A DNA stretch of 64,000 bases, taken from assembly GCF_002917095.1 (NCBI RefSeq), contig NZ_PQGA01000010.1, positions 62,001-126,000 of the forward strand, written 5' to 3'. The DNA comes from Paraburkholderia eburnea. Lineage in GTDB: Bacteria; Pseudomonadota; Gammaproteobacteria; Burkholderiales; Burkholderiaceae. Each line of letters opens with the position of its first letter. The stretch's first letter is position 1. Under the pieces are notes generated by a model. The model saw only the letters and a program-made list of their open reading frames with translations. It was not told the origin of the DNA and made no database searches. Shown piece after piece: positions 56,497-64,000 of the stretch. Both the position numbers and the translations under genes were made by a program.

Positions 56497-58161
56497 TTAC
56501 AGAAGCGCGGTGCCCAGTGCCTGGACCACGTCCGTCGTCAGCGCCTGAATTTGCGTGGCCGAGAGCTTTTGCAGATCAGACGTCGACAGCAGCGACGTTG
56601 CCGTCGAATTGATCTGAGCCGTCGTCAGGCTATGCAACTGAGCCGTCGTCAGACCGGAGATCTGTGCGGTCGTGAGTGCACCGCCCGTGATGCTGCCGAG
56701 CGCGACCAGACCATTCGTCGACATTGCGCCGATCTGGGCAGCCGACAGCTTGGCGACGTCATTCGACGACAGCAGGCTGCTCAAGGTGCTGGAGCTCAGC
56801 GTCGACAGTTCAGCCGTCGTCAAACCGGAGACTTGTGCCGTCGTCAGCTGACCGATGCCAGCGGTAGCCGCAGCCAGAGCCGTCAGACCTGCCGAGCCGA
56901 GCTGACCGATCTGTGCGGCCGACAGGCCGGCGAGCACCTGCGACGCGTTGCTGGTTGCCAGGTTCGTGTTGGCGACGAGGCCGGCGAGTTGCGACGTCGT
57001 CAGCTTGGAGGCTTCCGACGAGGTCAACGAGCTGAGCAGCGCCGTGCTCAGGTTCGCCACCTGGCTCGACGTCAGACCGGAGATCTGGCCCGACGCGAGC
57101 GAGCTCAGTGCGTTCACGCCAGCCGTGCCGAGGGCGGTGACCTGTGCGGCCGACAGCTTGCCTTGATCCGTGCCGCTGAGCAGGCTCGTGAGCGTAGCCG
57201 TGCTGATGGTCGAGAGTTCCGCCGTCGTGAGGCCGGCAACTTGCGCCGTCGTCAGCTGACCGAGGCCAGCGGTAGCTGCAGCCAGAGCAGTCAGGCCTGC
57301 CGAGCCGAGCTGACCGATTTGCGCGGCCGACAGGCCGGCGAGCACCTGCGAGGCGTGGCTGGTTGCGAGACCGGTGTTCGCCACGAGGCCGGCGAGTTGC
57401 GACGTCGTCAGCTTGGAGGCTTCCGACGAAGTCAGCGAGCTGAGGAGCGCCGTGCTCAGGTTCGCCACCTGGCTCGACGTCAGACCGGAGATCTGGCCCG
57501 ACGCGAGCGAGCTCAGTGCGTTCACGCCTGCCGAGCCGAGCGCGGTGACCTGCGCGGCCGATAGCTTGCCTTGATCCGTGCCGCTGAGCAGGCTCGTGAG
57601 CGCACTTGTGCTGAGGCTGGACAGTTCAGCCGTCGTCAGACCGGAGACCTGTGCCGTCGTCAGCTGACCGACGGTGGCAGTCACCAGAGCCAGAGCGGCC
57701 AGACCCACGGTGCCGATCTGGCCGATCTGCGCGGCGCTCAGAGATTGCAGCGCAGCTGAGGCCATTTGAGCAATGCCGTTCGCACCGGCCTGGGCCAGCG
57801 CGTTGAGCTGAGACGTGGTCAGCGACTTGACTTGGCTTGTCGTCAGCACGCCAATGTCGTTCGTGCCGATGTTCACGATGCCAGCGGATCCGAGCGTAGC
57901 GATCTGGGCGGGCGAAAGCGCAACGATATCGGCCGTGTTCAAGCCTGCTGCCAGCGAGGCGTTCGAAGCAATCACCCCGAGCGCCGCGTTGCTGATTTTC
58001 ACGATCGATGAAGCCTGAATGGCGTTGATCTGGGCACTGCTCAGATTCGCGACATCCGCCGTGGTCAAGGCTGCGACATCCGCCGTCGACATGGCCTTGA
58101 ACTGATCTGTCGTGAGGTTCTGCACCTGGGCGGCGCTCAGCGACGAAATGATTGATGTCAT
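56497..58161 (-). CDS. Ser/Thr-rich short-repeat protein, unknown function
   Basis: This 554-residue protein is built almost wholly from degenerate repeats of 9-11 residues of the form L-T/S-x-A-Q-I/V-x-x-L, for example LTTAQVSGLTTAELSSLS. Leu, Ser, Thr, Ala and Gln dominate and there are no Cys or Trp residues. Such regular Leu spacing suggests a solenoid or beta-helix. Within it, a 136-residue unit is duplicated (DNA 56851-57258 and 57259-57666). There is no signal peptide or membrane helix, so export, if any, would be by a type I or other route. Similar repeats are annotated in Burkholderiaceae as adhesin-like. Because it is next to an OGT-like enzyme, it may be O-glycosylated. Confidence 0.88.
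   Translation of the reverse strand: MTSIISSLSAAQVQNLTTDQFKAMSTADVAALTTADVANLSSAQINAIQASSIVKISNAALGVIASNASLAAGLNTADIVALSPAQIATLGSAGIVNIGTNDIGVLTTSQVKSLTTSQLNALAQAGANGIAQMASAALQSLSAAQIGQIGTVGLAALALVTATVGQLTTAQVSGLTTAELSSLSTSALTSLLSGTDQGKLSAAQVTALGSAGVNALSSLASGQISGLTSSQVANLSTALLSSLTSSEASKLTTSQLAGLVANTGLATSHASQVLAGLSAAQIGQLGSAGLTALAAATAGLGQLTTAQVAGLTTAELSTISTATLTSLLSGTDQGKLSAAQVTALGTAGVNALSSLASGQISGLTSSQVANLSTALLSSLTSSEASKLTTSQLAGLVANTNLATSNASQVLAGLSAAQIGQLGSAGLTALAAATAGIGQLTTAQVSGLTTAELSTLSSSTLSSLLSSNDVAKLSAAQIGAMSTNGLVALGSITGGALTTAQISGLTTAQLHSLTTAQINSTATSLLSTSDLQKLSATQIQALTTDVVQALGTALL
56851..57258. repeat. 408-bp tandem repeat, copy 1
   Basis: This in-frame unit encodes 136 residues of the repeat protein and is nearly identical to 57259-57666. 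The shared start is ACCGA at 56851, 57259 and 57667, exactly 408 bp apart. Confidence 0.85.
57259..57666. repeat. 408-bp tandem repeat, copy 2
   Basis: Second copy of the unit at 56851-57258. It differs by scattered substitutions, most in third codon positions. Confidence 0.85.
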
Positions 58162-58845
58162 TTTGGTCGTCCTATTACCTTCTTGGAATTCCTATATTGC
58201 CCACCCGCTACAGCGCTGGGGCAGACGCCACGAACACTCACTTCCTGCTCTTGCATCGCGCCACATGCCACGGCGCTGCCTCGCCTTGGTCGGGGGATCC
58301 AGCCGTAAGTGCCGTCGTCTGGATATCGGAAGTAATGGATGGAAACTTTAAGAAAGATGACGTAAGTGATCAGTTAAGGATCAGGTCGCCCACGTGCGGG
58401 AGATGTAATTCTTTTAGGTACAAACGACAAACATCGAAAATTGAGATGTGTGCCGCCAGTTTTCGGGAAAAAATTCGATATTTTCCGTGAATCATGGAAT
58501 AAATATCCACTTAATTATTTCCCGCTCGCCCACCCGAAAATTTCTTTCAATTTGTTTTCATTTCGCGACCGTGGTGCCCGCCTGGAAGGGCGCACAGGCC
58601 TGGCCTGGGGCCGTCGTACTCGCGTGGCGGATCGAATTGGTGCCCATTTACCCCGCTCTTTGGCTGATGGTGGGATCGGCCCTGTCCTTATGATTTGCGC
58701 TGAAAAGTGGAGGGCGTTCGCACGGGTAGGTGTGCATCCCGGTGCACTTTCACGAACGATTGACATGGCAAATCGATTATTGCGCTTCGGTCCCGGTGGC
58801 CCGAACTGAATATTCGCCTTATCTGGAAGCACAAGGAATATCTGT
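58162..58845. other. 684-bp gene-free divergent region
   Basis: This spacer lies between the divergent repeat-protein gene and glf. Its left half is clearly AT-richer and likely carries both promoters. Several short frames occur, but none has family features or a good ribosome-binding site. Confidence 0.55.
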
Positions 58846-59946
58846 ATGCGGGTTTTAATCGTTGGGTCGGGACTATACGGCGCGGTTTGCGCCCACGAAT
58901 TGCGCCGGGCAGGCCACGACTGTCATGTGATCGAAAAGCGCAATCATATCGGCGGGAATGTCTTCACGCGTCATGTACCCGAAGCGGGCTGCCATGAGCA
59001 CGTCTACGGCGCCCATATATTTCACACGAATTCGAAGCGAATCTGGGATTATATGGGTCAGTTCGCGGAATTCAATCATTATGTGAATCGGGTAAAGGTC
59101 GCGCACGAGGACAGTATTTATAGCTTTCCGATCAATCTCTTCACGCTGTATCAGGTATTCGGTGTGAGAACGCCGGACGAGGCCAAAGCCTGTCTCGCGA
59201 AAGATATCATCGCGAATGACAACCCCGGGAACATGGAAGAATATTGTCATTCGGTTATCGGTCCGACGCTTTATAAACTGTTTATCGAGGGTTATACGCA
59301 GAAGCAATGGGGAAAACATCCCCGCGAGCTTCCTGCGGATGCCGTCAAGCGTCTGCCCGTAAGGTTGACGTTCGACGACAACTATTTCAATGATCGCTAT
59401 CAGGGAATTCCGGTGGGTGGTTATACGGCCATCATCGAAAAAATGCTCGAAGGCGTACGCGTGGAAACAGGCATCGATTTTCACCTGAATCGGGAAATGT
59501 GGATTCGTGAATACGATTACGTGATCTATACGGGCCCCATCGACGCCTTCTTCGATTATCGGCACGGTGTACTTGAATATCGCTCGCTGCGATTCGAAAG
59601 GCTTCTGATCGACAGCCACGATTTCCAGGGCAATGCGGTGGTCAATTACACCGAAGCGTCGGTGCCCTGGACGCGGATTCTCGAACACAAGCACTTCGAC
59701 ATGAACCAGAAAGAGCCCATGACGCTGGTGACACGCGAGTATCCGCAAGCCTGGGTGAAGGGCGATATCGAATACTACCCGGAGCGTAATGCCCAAAGCG
59801 AGGCGCTGTTCGAGCAGTATCGCGAAGAGGCAGACAAGATCTCCGCGAAGATCCACTTTGGCGGCCGACTCGGTGAATATCGCTATTACGATATGCATCA
59901 GGTGGTCGCATCGGCGCTCGCATTCTGCGAAAAGCAATTCGTATAA
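58846..59946 (+). CDS. glf: UDP-galactopyranose mutase
   Basis: Glf is a flavoenzyme that converts UDP-galactopyranose to UDP-galactofuranose for surface polysaccharides. The N-terminal FAD motif VGSGLYGAVCAHELRRAG (residues 6-23) is followed by KRNHIGGNVFT and YGAHIFHTNSKRIWDYM. The sugar-site block YTQKQWGKHPRELPADAVKRLPVRLT is typical. The C-terminal GRLGEYRYYDMHQVVASAL is also conserved. The 366-residue length is normal. It opens a plus-strand operon with the next two genes and has a lower GC content than the chromosomal core. Confidence 0.96.
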   Translation: MRVLIVGSGLYGAVCAHELRRAGHDCHVIEKRNHIGGNVFTRHVPEAGCHEHVYGAHIFHTNSKRIWDYMGQFAEFNHYVNRVKVAHEDSIYSFPINLFTLYQVFGVRTPDEAKACLAKDIIANDNPGNMEEYCHSVIGPTLYKLFIEGYTQKQWGKHPRELPADAVKRLPVRLTFDDNYFNDRYQGIPVGGYTAIIEKMLEGVRVETGIDFHLNREMWIREYDYVIYTGPIDAFFDYRHGVLEYRSLRFERLLIDSHDFQGNAVVNYTEASVPWTRILEHKHFDMNQKEPMTLVTREYPQAWVKGDIEYYPERNAQSEALFEQYREEADKISAKIHFGGRLGEYRYYDMHQVVASALAFCEKQFV

Positions 59947-59963
59947 AAGCAGGAGGATTTGTT

Positions 59964-60725
59964 TTGCAGGCGAACGAAAATATCGCGCATAGATTGAAGA
60001 TCTATCAGACCTTTCACAAGGAATTTCATCGCAACGAAGATTGCGACTGGATCGTGCCGATTGGTGTGAACGGATACCAGGCGCCGGGCGTGCAACCCGA
60101 TAGCGAAGGGGCGAATATTGCGGCGCTGAATCCCTGGTATAACGAGCTGACGGCTTTCTATTGGGTGTGGAAGAATTCAGACGCCGACATCGTCGGCTTT
60201 TATCACTATCGTCGTTACCTGAACTATGTGATCGACGAAACCTGGAATCAAAGAGCGACGGTCGGTCTGCCGACCGAGGCGCATATCGTGGAATATCTGA
60301 CGCACCCGACCCAATACGCCCAGCTTCGTCGGATGCTCAACGTCAGCGATATCGTGCTGCCTAAAACCGTGCCGTCGCTCCGATCGGTCGAGGATCACTA
60401 TCTTCATTTTCACGAGCGCGAACCATGGGAAGCCTTTATGGCGGAACTCGAAGTCCGTTATCCCGATCACCATTCGCAATTCGACATTTTCAGGGTGACG
60501 GGACTGACGCCGATCTGCAATATCTTTGCGATGCGCCGCGCCTTGTTCAATGAATATTGCGAGGAATTGTTTCCGGTAATCGATTCGGTATTCAAAAAAA
60601 TCGGTCCGCGCTACGACAGCTACAACAACCGCTATCCGGGATTTCTCGCGGAGCGATTCCTGGGATTCTGGCTGCACATCCGCGGTCTGCGCAGCATCGA
60701 AGTTCCGCTGATTCAGCTGATGTGA
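59964..60725 (+). CDS. DUF4422-family protein, probable glycosyltransferase
   Basis: This 253-residue protein has the DUF4422 hallmarks NPWYNELTAFYWVWKN, VGFYHYRRYLNY and a C-terminal NNRYPGFLAERFLGFWLH. Such proteins are found in capsule and O-antigen loci and are thought to be glycosyltransferases. The start is TTG at 59964, supported by AGGAGGA six bases upstream, and it lies 17 bp after glf. Its acceptor and donor are unknown; UDP-galactofuranose from Glf is a reasonable guess. Confidence 0.87.
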   Translation: MQANENIAHRLKIYQTFHKEFHRNEDCDWIVPIGVNGYQAPGVQPDSEGANIAALNPWYNELTAFYWVWKNSDADIVGFYHYRRYLNYVIDETWNQRATVGLPTEAHIVEYLTHPTQYAQLRRMLNVSDIVLPKTVPSLRSVEDHYLHFHEREPWEAFMAELEVRYPDHHSQFDIFRVTGLTPICNIFAMRRALFNEYCEELFPVIDSVFKKIGPRYDSYNNRYPGFLAERFLGFWLHIRGLRSIEVPLIQLM

Positions 60726-60775
60726 ATGAAGGTCGCGTCTGCCCGCGTCAAATTTTACGTATTCGAAATTATTTT

Positions 60776-62008
60776 ATGAAAAAAATTGCTTTCACGTTTG
60801 CCGGCAGAGAAAACATGATGTCCAGGCAGGCCGTCTTCATGCGCCAGGCAGTCGATCTGGGGTATGTGGATGAATGGCACATCTGGAATTTCGCGCGCAA
60901 GGATTCCGACCGCGCGTGGCTTGAGCGAGAGTTCGGCGACGCTCGGTTCGTGCTGACCGAAAACGACTCGCTGGACTATGTGCGCTTTTCCGCCTTCGAA
61001 TTGGCCCGCCGGGAGATCGGAGTTGTCGCGCAGAACGACGCGCATCTGCTGTTCCAGATGACGAACGGCGAATGCATCGAAATCGTATTCGGCGCGTTTT
61101 CCAATACCCGCACCCTGCTGCGGAAATTCGACCATGTCGGCAGTTACGGCTTGCACGCCGAGCCGGTTGAGGTTTCGAATCTCGCCTTGAGACCTGGCGT
61201 GGAAAATGTCGTTGTCCTGGAACAGGAGGGCGACACGGTAAGCATTCACCTGAACGGCGAGCCGCTCTTTGTCGTGCCCGGCTTCGCACGCTCGGACAGC
61301 GACATTCTGGTTCACACGGGATACGGTTCGCAGGGCATCTGGCGGGACGCGTCAGTGCAACAAAAAATCAGACTAGTCGAATGCGGCAAGGAGGGATTCG
61401 ACGGATTCAGCCTGGCTTACGCGCATTACGCGTCGAACCTCTACGCCGACAATCTGTTCCTTAAGCTCGACGACGATATCGTGTATTGCGATATCGAAAT
61501 GCTCGACGATTTCTTCGCTGAAATTGCCCGCACGCGCGGTGGCAATATCGTCAGCGCCAACGTCATCAATAACGGGGTTTGCGCGCATTACCAGGCAAAG
61601 CATGGGTATTTCCCGGGCTTGCCGCTGGAATTCGAATACCCGTTGCAGGGGATCTGCGGGAGCCTGTGGGAGAGCGCGCCAATGTGCGCCACGCTGCACG
61701 ACTACTTCGTAGACCATCTGCCCCAGATAAAGGATAAGGCGCTGTCGGGTCCGAAACTCTTCGAGTTGCCGCCGCTCGACCGGTTCTCGATTAACTTCGT
61801 CGGTTTCAAGCATGTGCTCTTTGCGTACATGCAGGCGGCCTACTTCGCGGCTCAGCCGAGCATGGACGACGAACACCTGATGACGCGTGTCGTGCCCAAG
61901 CTGTTCAACGTCGAGAAATCCATTTTTGCGCCGCTGCTGGTTTCTCACCTTTCGTTCTGGAAACAGCACGAGACGCTGGATGTCGAAAAAGTGCTCGCGC
62001 GATATTGA
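60776..62008 (+). CDS. Glycosyltransferase-like protein with an inserted FAMeT-like beta domain
   Basis: This 410-residue protein begins MKKIAFTFAGRENMMSRQAV and contains a DDD motif (residues 232-234, LFLKLDDDIVY) of the GT-A type, which binds metal and nucleotide sugar. Between them, residues about 78-195 resemble the farnesoic acid O-methyltransferase (FAMeT) beta-sandwich: VVAQNDAHLLFQM, IEIVFGAFSNTRTLLRK, then IHLNGEPLFVVPGF and GYGSQGIW. The combination is unusual. The start at 60776 follows a 50-bp gap after DUF4422; an earlier in-frame start would overlap that gene. It ends 68 bp before a convergent gene. Donor and acceptor are unknown. Confidence 0.75.
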   Translation: MKKIAFTFAGRENMMSRQAVFMRQAVDLGYVDEWHIWNFARKDSDRAWLEREFGDARFVLTENDSLDYVRFSAFELARREIGVVAQNDAHLLFQMTNGECIEIVFGAFSNTRTLLRKFDHVGSYGLHAEPVEVSNLALRPGVENVVVLEQEGDTVSIHLNGEPLFVVPGFARSDSDILVHTGYGSQGIWRDASVQQKIRLVECGKEGFDGFSLAYAHYASNLYADNLFLKLDDDIVYCDIEMLDDFFAEIARTRGGNIVSANVINNGVCAHYQAKHGYFPGLPLEFEYPLQGICGSLWESAPMCATLHDYFVDHLPQIKDKALSGPKLFELPPLDRFSINFVGFKHVLFAYMQAAYFAAQPSMDDEHLMTRVVPKLFNVEKSIFAPLLVSHLSFWKQHETLDVEKVLARY

Positions 62009-62075
62009 GTGCGTTTGACGGGGAATGTGTGACATGGCGCGGTTCGCGCCACCCGTCAGATATTCGACACAGGAT

Positions 62076-64000
62076 TCAGGTCATCCACTGTCCCTGAATC
62101 TTGAAGATCCCCGCGGGGTCCAGTTCCTTGCGCAATTCGGAAAATCGGTTCCACTCGGGGAAGGCCTGCGCCACGTATCGTTCGTCGTGGATGGTGTGAT
62201 GCTTGCCCCAGTGCGGCCGTCCGTGAAAACGATGCGCGAACTGCTCGAATGAATCGAATGCGGTCGTGCGCCGGCTACGGTCGATCTCCGCCCAGGCGAG
62301 ATTGATGGCCACATTGCGCTCGTCGATATTCGGGCCGAGCATCGACTTGCCTTCGCCACGCAGATATTTGAATTCGAGAATGCGCCCCTCGTTCTCGCCG
62401 AAAAACGGCGAATCGTGGAGTTGCGTCATCAGTTCCGGCAGTTGTGAACCGGCAAAAGCATATTGCGCACTCATGGAGCGCACTTGAGCGTCGCGTTCGA
62501 ATAGCGGCACGCGCGTGGCGGAAGGCGGGTCGGGCAGGAGTCCATACCAGTACGGTTGCTCCATGCCGCGGGCAATGAACGGGAAGCCTTGCCCTTCGGC
62601 AGAGGCGCGTTTGCCGTACACGATATGCAGATTGTCCGAGCCGATGGGCCACTTGCACCACGCGTAGTCGAAGCCGGCCCACAACTCGTCCTGCACGGCC
62701 AGGAACGTCTGCGCGTCGAGCGTGGACTGGAAGAATTCGAAGTGCTCGATATCCACGGCCTGCAGCTCGACTTCCGCGATGACGCCGAGCATGCCGACCG
62801 AGACACGCGCGGCGCGCAGCAATTCCGGATGATGCGACTCGCTGAGCTTCAGCAATTCGCCGGACGCGAGCACCAGCGTCAGTTCGGTCACGCGGTCGGA
62901 CAAGGTTCCATGACGCAAGCTCGTGCCGTGACTTCCCGTCGAGATGACGCCGCCGATCGTGCTTTGCGGGCTGCACGTCAAGGACGGCAGACACAAGTTG
63001 TGGCTCGCAAGGGCCCGGTTCATGTCGCCGATCTGCACGCCCGCCGACGCCTTGATGCGCTTGCTCCGCATATCGATGCTGATGCGAGGTTCGAGCTTTT
63101 CGGTGTTGATCAGCAAGTCGTCCGTGACGACAGGCGAGGCCCACGAGCGGCCGGCGCCCATGACGCGCACGGCTCGCTGGCTTCTGCCGGCCTGCGCGAC
63201 CACGTTCTGCAATTCGGCCAGCGTCGCACACCACTCGATCTGCTTCGGCCGGAACGACACGGAGCGCTCGAACGTATGGACTTCGGGCCGGGCGGGCGAG
63301 ACCGTTCGGGGAATCGCATCGGCGGGACGCGCGGCAACGCCCGTCTTGCCCGATCGCACCATGGCGTCGATGACCGCCATGTCCATCAGTGCCTCCATAG
63401 GCGTGCACGCCAGCGCGTGCTCGCCGCGCAGTGCGCCGATGCTGTGTTTGAGCGTCTCATAGACACCACCGGTTTCCCAGCCGTCGAAGGAGAGGTCGAA
63501 CGTCTGTCGCCCCGACGGCGTGACCAACTCCAGCGCGCCAAGCCGGAAATTCACGCTCAGCAGGCCGTGCGAGCCGCTGATCTTCAGATCGGGGCTGTGC
63601 ACATCCGTCGCGTGCGAGGCGAAGGCAATCTTGAAGGTGCCGGGTATGCCGCGCTCGAACGTCATCAGCGAGGCGAGCGTGTCGCCGCCAGGCGAGAACG
63701 GGCGCATCGTCGCGGTTCGCGCGTAGACCTCGCTCACTTCGCCAAACCAGGCACGCAGGGCGGCGATGTAATGCACGCCGAAGTCCATGGCGTATCCGCC
63801 CGAAAACGAGGCCGTCTGGCGCCAGCCTTCGGGTTCCGGTCCCAACGGAAAAGTGAAGTCGAAGCTGATGTCGTAGATCTGGCCGATCACGCCGTCACGC
63901 AACAGTTCCGAGACCTTTGCGACGAGCGGCTTGCACCGGTAGTTCTCGTTCACGGACCAGAAAGGCCGCTCCTTGAGCGTGGCATGAAAGTCGAGTAGCG
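62076..64000 (-). CDS. Fusion of Gfo/Idh/MocA oxidoreductase C-terminal domain and a FAD-linked lactone-oxidase-type domain (5' end outside window)
   Basis: The visible 640 residues begin inside the Gfo/Idh fold (LDFHATLKERPFWSVNENYR), so the NAD-binding domain lies beyond the window. After the substrate domain, residues about 245-640 form a VAO-type FAD domain and an ALO C-terminal domain, with ISTGSHGTSLRHGTLSDRV, GRPHWGKHH and the ending ELRKELDPAGIF. The covalent-flavin His of aldonolactone oxidases (GHS) is replaced by Arg (VMGAGRSW), as in DprE1-type enzymes (GRSYGD). A fused NAD and FAD sugar enzyme could oxidise and reduce one sugar (epimerisation). The partner sugar is unknown. It is convergent with the glycosyltransferase operon. 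Confidence 0.85.
   Translation of the reverse strand, partial: LLDFHATLKERPFWSVNENYRCKPLVAKVSELLRDGVIGQIYDISFDFTFPLGPEPEGWRQTASFSGGYAMDFGVHYIAALRAWFGEVSEVYARTATMRPFSPGGDTLASLMTFERGIPGTFKIAFASHATDVHSPDLKISGSHGLLSVNFRLGALELVTPSGRQTFDLSFDGWETGGVYETLKHSIGALRGEHALACTPMEALMDMAVIDAMVRSGKTGVAARPADAIPRTVSPARPEVHTFERSVSFRPKQIEWCATLAELQNVVAQAGRSQRAVRVMGAGRSWASPVVTDDLLINTEKLEPRISIDMRSKRIKASAGVQIGDMNRALASHNLCLPSLTCSPQSTIGGVISTGSHGTSLRHGTLSDRVTELTLVLASGELLKLSESHHPELLRAARVSVGMLGVIAEVELQAVDIEHFEFFQSTLDAQTFLAVQDELWAGFDYAWCKWPIGSDNLHIVYGKRASAEGQGFPFIARGMEQPYWYGLLPDPPSATRVPLFERDAQVRSMSAQYAFAGSQLPELMTQLHDSPFFGENEGRILEFKYLRGEGKSMLGPNIDERNVAINLAWAEIDRSRRTTAFDSFEQFAHRFHGRPHWGKHHTIHDERYVAQAFPEWNRFSELRKELDPAGIFKIQGQWMT

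Noticed and set aside
56497..58161. Regular repeats resembling a CRISPR array or satellite DNA
   Set aside because: The repeats are in frame, coding, and of 9-11 codons and 136 codons. There are no constant direct repeats with unique spacers and no cas genes.
58441..58809. A 122-codon plus-strand frame upstream of glf
   Set aside because: It has no ribosome-binding site or family features, and its composition changes abruptly within the frame.

Overview
The window is high-GC, tightly packed chromosomal DNA from a member of the Burkholderiaceae, most likely Paraburkholderia or a close relative (Burkholderia, Caballeronia). The main grounds are the order mnmG-rsmG-parA-parB-permease-atpIBEFHAGDC, a fused LivM-LivG transporter, a full-length PutA, and a glycine-riboswitch gcvTHP operon. 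A perfect parS site and parAB place it on the main chromosome, probably near the replication origin.

Layout. Bases 1-5912 carry a branched-chain amino acid (or related) ABC transporter: the end of one LivK-type binding protein, a second tandem paralogue, a LivH permease, a fused LivM-LivG permease/ATPase and LivF. Bases 5946-11733 hold a terminator that is also a parS site, then mnmG, rsmG, parA, parB and an ArsB/NhaD-type permease. Bases 11924-19852 are the complete F1Fo ATP synthase operon with a good promoter and a palindromic terminator. Bases 19873-24000 hold an unrecognised protein built from two copies of a domain of about 305 residues, and an acyl-CoA synthetase. A gene-free stretch (24001-24824) contains a candidate minus-strand small RNA. 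Bases 24825-35441 encode a PheC-like periplasmic binding protein, hemE, priA (behind two DnaA boxes), putA and another LivK-type protein.

Bases 35565-45293 are amino-acid catabolism on the minus strand: a ThDP enzyme, L-serine ammonia-lyase, an alginate-lyase-family protein, and gcvP, gcvH and gcvT behind a tandem glycine riboswitch. With serine hydroxymethyltransferase supplied elsewhere, glycine can flow through serine to pyruvate. Then come a small lipoprotein, a Gfo/Idh/MocA oxidoreductase, rep helicase and a di-heme cytochrome c.

Accessory DNA starts at tRNA-Arg(CCG) (50887-50962). A 3.3-kb AT-rich element sits in the tRNA 3' end, bounded by 46-bp direct repeats (50918-50963 and 54216-54261). 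It encodes only a tyrosine recombinase, a MobV/Pre-type relaxase and a small overlapping ORF, with five consecutive hairpins between int and mob. It looks like a minimal integrative mobilizable element.

Beyond it (54486-64000) is a surface-glycan or glycoprotein locus: a TPR/O-GlcNAc-transferase-like enzyme next to a Ser/Thr-rich repeat protein, UDP-galactopyranose mutase, a DUF4422 protein, a glycosyltransferase-like protein with an inserted FAMeT-like domain, and a Gfo/Idh-flavin oxidase fusion cut by the window edge. The two most novel-looking systems are the minimal mobilizable element and the OGT-like enzyme plus repeat-protein pair with its odd sugar enzymes.
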